This document shows positions 7,277 through 8,803 of a stretch of 8,803 bases of DNA, in pieces (the stretch's first letter is position 1; each line of letters opens with the position of its first letter). Source of the stretch: an uncultured Clostridia bacterium (GTDB lineage Bacteria; Bacillota; Clostridia; Christensenellales; Borkfalkiaceae). Where the stretch lies: assembly GCA_947629605.1 (NCBI GenBank), contig CANREK010000047.1, positions 1-8,803 on the forward strand, in the 5' to 3' direction. A program made the translations under genes and the position numbers. The notes below the pieces were generated by a model. It worked only from the letters and a program-made list of their open reading frames with translations. It was not told the DNA's origin and searched no databases.

Positions 7277-7801
7277 TCACCCTTCCTCTATGGCGATGGA
7301 TTCCATAAACATCGCGGCGAGCTTGTCGATGGGTTCCGCGCAGTCGTTGTCGAGCCACGCCATCGACACATTAAAGATCATCCCCGCAAACAGATAGGGC
7401 ATGTAAGCATTCTTGTCGGGATAGTTTTCTTTGAAATTTTCGGCTAACCTCCGATTGAGAAAGTCGAGATAGAGATATTCGAGATGTGCCCGCCGCAGAA
7501 GCCGAAAACAGCCCTTGTTTTTCAGAAACTTTTCAAACACATCCCGTGCGATCTTGGCATAGTCGGCCTTGCACCGCGGATAGTAGCGCTGTTCAAACAG
7601 AAACTCCCGCGTATTGCGCGAGAAGTAATATTCGATGACCGCTTCCTTGCTCTTGAAATAGCGATAGAAGGTGGCCCTGCCCACGCCCGCCTTTTCGGCG
7701 ATATCCGTGACGTTGATCTTATTGTACTCGTGCTCGCTCATGAGCCGAAACAGCGCCTCGACGATATAGTGTCTCGTGTACTCTTCGGGCGTATATTCCA
7801 T
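7277..7801 (-). CDS. TetR/AcrR-family transcriptional regulator
   Basis: This 174-residue protein is a DNA-binding repressor or activator. Residues about 10-60 form the TetR N-terminal domain, with the helix-turn-helix at about 29-50 (VTDIAEKAGVGRATFYRYFK), a close match to the family consensus. The remaining residues are helical ligand-binding and dimerisation sequence, loosely like the TetR_C_8/DhaS-type group; the ligand is unknown. The start at 7801 (MEYTPEEY) is chosen because GGGAGGG lies about 10 nt upstream on the minus strand. A longer frame open to 7840 would place that site inside the gene. It is transcribed divergently from the membrane-protein gene at 7989, an arrangement in which TetR proteins commonly control the neighbour and themselves. 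It converges on the M60 gene, and no sequence evidence connects the two. Confidence 0.9.
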   Translation of the reverse strand: MEYTPEEYTRHYIVEALFRLMSEHEYNKINVTDIAEKAGVGRATFYRYFKSKEAVIEYYFSRNTREFLFEQRYYPRCKADYAKIARDVFEKFLKNKGCFRLLRRAHLEYLYLDFLNRRLAENFKENYPDKNAYMPYLFAGMIFNVSMAWLDNDCAEPIDKLAAMFMESIAIEEG

Positions 7802-7811
7802 GATACAAAAC

Positions 7812-7818
7812 CCTCCCA
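7812..7818 (-). promoter_or_regulatory. Ribosome binding site of the TetR gene
   Basis: The minus strand reads GGGAGGG about 10 nt before the ATG at 7801. This decides between three in-frame Met codons in favour of the third. Confidence 0.6.
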
Positions 7819-7819
7819 T

Positions 7820-7840
7820 GTGTCTTATTTTGACGGACAC
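7820..7840. promoter_or_regulatory. Candidate TetR operator in the divergent gap
   Basis: GTGTC (7820-7824) and GACAC (7836-7840) form an inverted repeat with 11 bp between them, just upstream of the TetR ribosome binding site. Similar TGTCT words recur at 7853-7857 and 7911-7915. The size and place suit a TetR dimer site, but the central bases are not symmetric. I could not identify a clear minus-strand promoter here. Confidence 0.35.
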
Positions 7841-7875
7841 TTCGGCCTCGTTTGTCTAATTGCCCCTTTGAGGAC

Positions 7876-7905
7876 TTGATTTTCGGGTCCGTTTTCCTGT
7901 ATGAT
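7876..7905 (+). promoter_or_regulatory. Promoter of the 178-residue membrane-protein gene
   Basis: TTGATT (7876-7881) and TATGAT (7900-7905) are 18 bp apart. The -10 box lies inside a perfect 11-bp palindrome TGTAT-G-ATACA (7898-7908), which could be a repressor site. Transcription would start near 7912, leaving a leader of about 77 nt that is GC-rich in its first half. I found no riboswitch-like structure in it. Confidence 0.6.
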
Positions 7906-7972
7906 ACACCTGTCTTGCGGAAAAGTCAACCGAAACGCGCGTCGGCGCCTTTCCGCGGGAGAAAATCAATGA

Positions 7973-7978
7973 AAGGAG
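7973..7978 (+). promoter_or_regulatory. Ribosome binding site of the 178-residue gene
   Basis: AAGGAG lies 10 nt before the ATG at 7989. An earlier ATG at 7969 is in another frame and overlaps this site, so 7989 is the start. Confidence 0.75.
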
Positions 7979-7988
7979 TAAAAGTATC

Positions 7989-8525
7989 ATGCAAGAAAAA
8001 GACTTTGTGACCTATGAGTACAAGTCAGTGTCCTTCAAGGCGAAGGACCAGACCAAGGCAATGGACCTCTATGAGGCCTTCGGATGGGAAGTGACTGCCA
8101 CCTCCGCCGAGGTGACGGGCGGCGTGACGCTCTCCCTCAGGCGCGACAGAAAGCAAAAGCACAAGCAGGAGCTCAATAAGCTCGAACGGCAGGCCGAGGA
8201 GACCTTTTCGGCCATCAACGACCTGCAACGCTCCAAGACGCGCGGCGCAAGCATCTTTGCCTATGTGTTCGGCATCGTCGCGGCGCTCATCTTCGGCGGC
8301 GGAATGTGCCTGACGATGCTCATCGAAAACAGCATCCCCGCTCTCGTCGGCGGCATCGTGCTCGGCCTCGTCGGCCTTGCGCTCTGCGGCGTGAACTACG
8401 TCATCTATTCCAAGATGGCAGCCAAAAAAACGAGGGATGTCCTGCCCGCCATCGACCAGACGGAAGAGAAACTCGCAAACATCCTCGAACAGGGCAACGC
8501 ATTGTTGAACACAGAGTTTATCTGA
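7989..8525 (+). CDS. Uncharacterised two-helix membrane protein (178 aa)
   Basis: I do not recognise a named function. The N-terminal 50 residues look like a small soluble alpha/beta domain (YEYKSVSF, a helix ending in YEAFGWEVT, then a beta strand VTLSLRRD). A basic amphipathic coiled-coil-like helix follows (about 52-84, rich in Lys, Gln and Glu). Two membrane segments (about 88-111 and 115-140) form a hairpin joined by a very short loop, and a second soluble helix (about 146-174) ends the protein. Both soluble parts are therefore predicted on the same side, probably the cytoplasm given the many Lys and Arg residues next to the helices. From memory, small proteins with a similar layout occur in many Clostridia without an assigned role. 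The gene is divergent from the TetR gene and only 48 bp upstream of the next membrane-protein gene, so co-transcription and TetR control are plausible. Confidence 0.85.
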   Translation: MQEKDFVTYEYKSVSFKAKDQTKAMDLYEAFGWEVTATSAEVTGGVTLSLRRDRKQKHKQELNKLERQAEETFSAINDLQRSKTRGASIFAYVFGIVAALIFGGGMCLTMLIENSIPALVGGIVLGLVGLALCGVNYVIYSKMAAKKTRDVLPAIDQTEEKLANILEQGNALLNTEFI

Positions 8526-8561
8526 GAAATTTCCGCATAAAATCAAACAGAACAAAAAAGG

Positions 8562-8566
8562 GGAAG
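8562..8566 (+). promoter_or_regulatory. Ribosome binding site of the truncated membrane-protein gene
   Basis: GGAAG, within AAAAAAGGGGAAG, lies 7 nt before the ATG at 8574. It picks that ATG over a GTG at 8570, which is in a different frame. Confidence 0.55.
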
Positions 8567-8573
8567 TCCGTGC

Positions 8574-8803
8574 ATGCAACATTGGATCCGCAAATACAGG
8601 GAACTGACATTCGAACAAAAGACGATCCTCAAAACCGTCATCGGGACCTGTTTTTCTGCGCTCCTCGCCGCCGGGAAACTCATCATCGGCATCTTTACGG
8701 ACTATAATTTGGTGACGGTCGCCGTCTACACGTTCGGACTTCTCCTCGCAAAGACGGAGTGTGTCTTGGGCGCAAAGAGCGATAAAATGCCGCTCGAAAA
8801 GAG
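8574..8803 (+). CDS. Membrane protein, N-terminal 76 residues (cut by window end)
   Basis: The frame starts MQHWIRKYRELTFEQKTILK and stays open to the last base. An amphipathic N-terminal stretch with several Lys and Arg residues is followed by two hydrophobic segments (about 19-43, around SALLAAGKLIIGIF, and about 45-66, around VAVYTFGLLLAK). After these the sequence is polar again (GAKSDKMPLEK). The start of the first segment loosely resembles the first helices of cation diffusion facilitator transporters (GKLIIGIF), but the usual Asp-rich second helix is not evident, so I do not assign that function. It follows the 178-residue gene after 48 bp with no terminator hairpin, so the two probably share a transcript. 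The C-terminal part lies beyond the window. Confidence 0.7.
   Translation, partial: MQHWIRKYRELTFEQKTILKTVIGTCFSALLAAGKLIIGIFTDYNLVTVAVYTFGLLLAKTECVLGAKSDKMPLEK

Noticed and set aside
7802..7840. A longer TetR start at 7840 or an intermediate Met
   Set aside because: The extra residues do not resemble the family N-terminus, and they would bury the GGGAGGG ribosome binding site that is well placed for the start at 7801.
7912..7988. Possible riboswitch in the leader of the 178-residue gene
   Set aside because: The leader is under 80 nt, shows only weak GC pairing, and has no aptamer signature or terminator/antiterminator pair that I recognise.
8025..8618. A 197-codon minus-strand frame opposite the 178-residue membrane protein
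   Set aside because: The plus-strand frame has a promoter, a strong ribosome binding site and sensible membrane helices, while this one shows no domain.

Overview
The window looks like a piece of chromosome from an uncultured, GC-rich, Gram-positive-type gut bacterium, most likely a clostridium (Firmicutes/Bacillota). The signs are strong AGGAG-type ribosome binding sites, sigma-A-like promoters, C/G-rich third codon positions, a giant secreted protein anchored by a C-terminal membrane helix, and intergenic palindromic repeats of a kind I associate with uncultured Clostridia. A narrower placement such as Christensenellales is only a guess.

Layout. Positions 1-437 hold no gene. They contain a G-rich repeat, an inverted-repeat element, a second copy of the G-rich repeat, and then the promoter and ribosome binding site of the large gene. 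Positions 438-6935 (+) encode one 2165-residue protein. It has a signal peptide, a discoidin/F5-8C-like domain, an M60 (enhancin/mucinase-like) zinc metallopeptidase with an intact HEIGH motif, a Pmp-like right-handed beta-helix, Flg_new-like beta repeats, a long helical stalk, an acidic Pro/Asp/Glu linker, and a membrane anchor with a lysine-rich tail. Positions 6936-7276 are a gene-free convergent gap packed with hairpins and repeats, including an inverted-repeat element related to the one upstream of the large gene. A TetR-type regulator follows on the minus strand (7277-7801). Across a 187-bp divergent gap is a 178-residue two-helix membrane protein (7989-8525, +), and then the first 76 codons of another membrane protein (8574 onward) cut by the window end.

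Functional reading. The large gene appears to be a stand-alone transcription unit for a cell-surface protease that probably acts on host or dietary glycoproteins such as mucins. The TetR gene and the two small membrane-protein genes form a divergent module in which the regulator may control itself and its neighbours. Nothing in the sequence links that module to the protease. I see no CRISPR array, tRNA, rRNA, transposase or phage gene. The most unusual content is the domain combination in the protease and the related, nested palindromic repeats on both sides of its gene.
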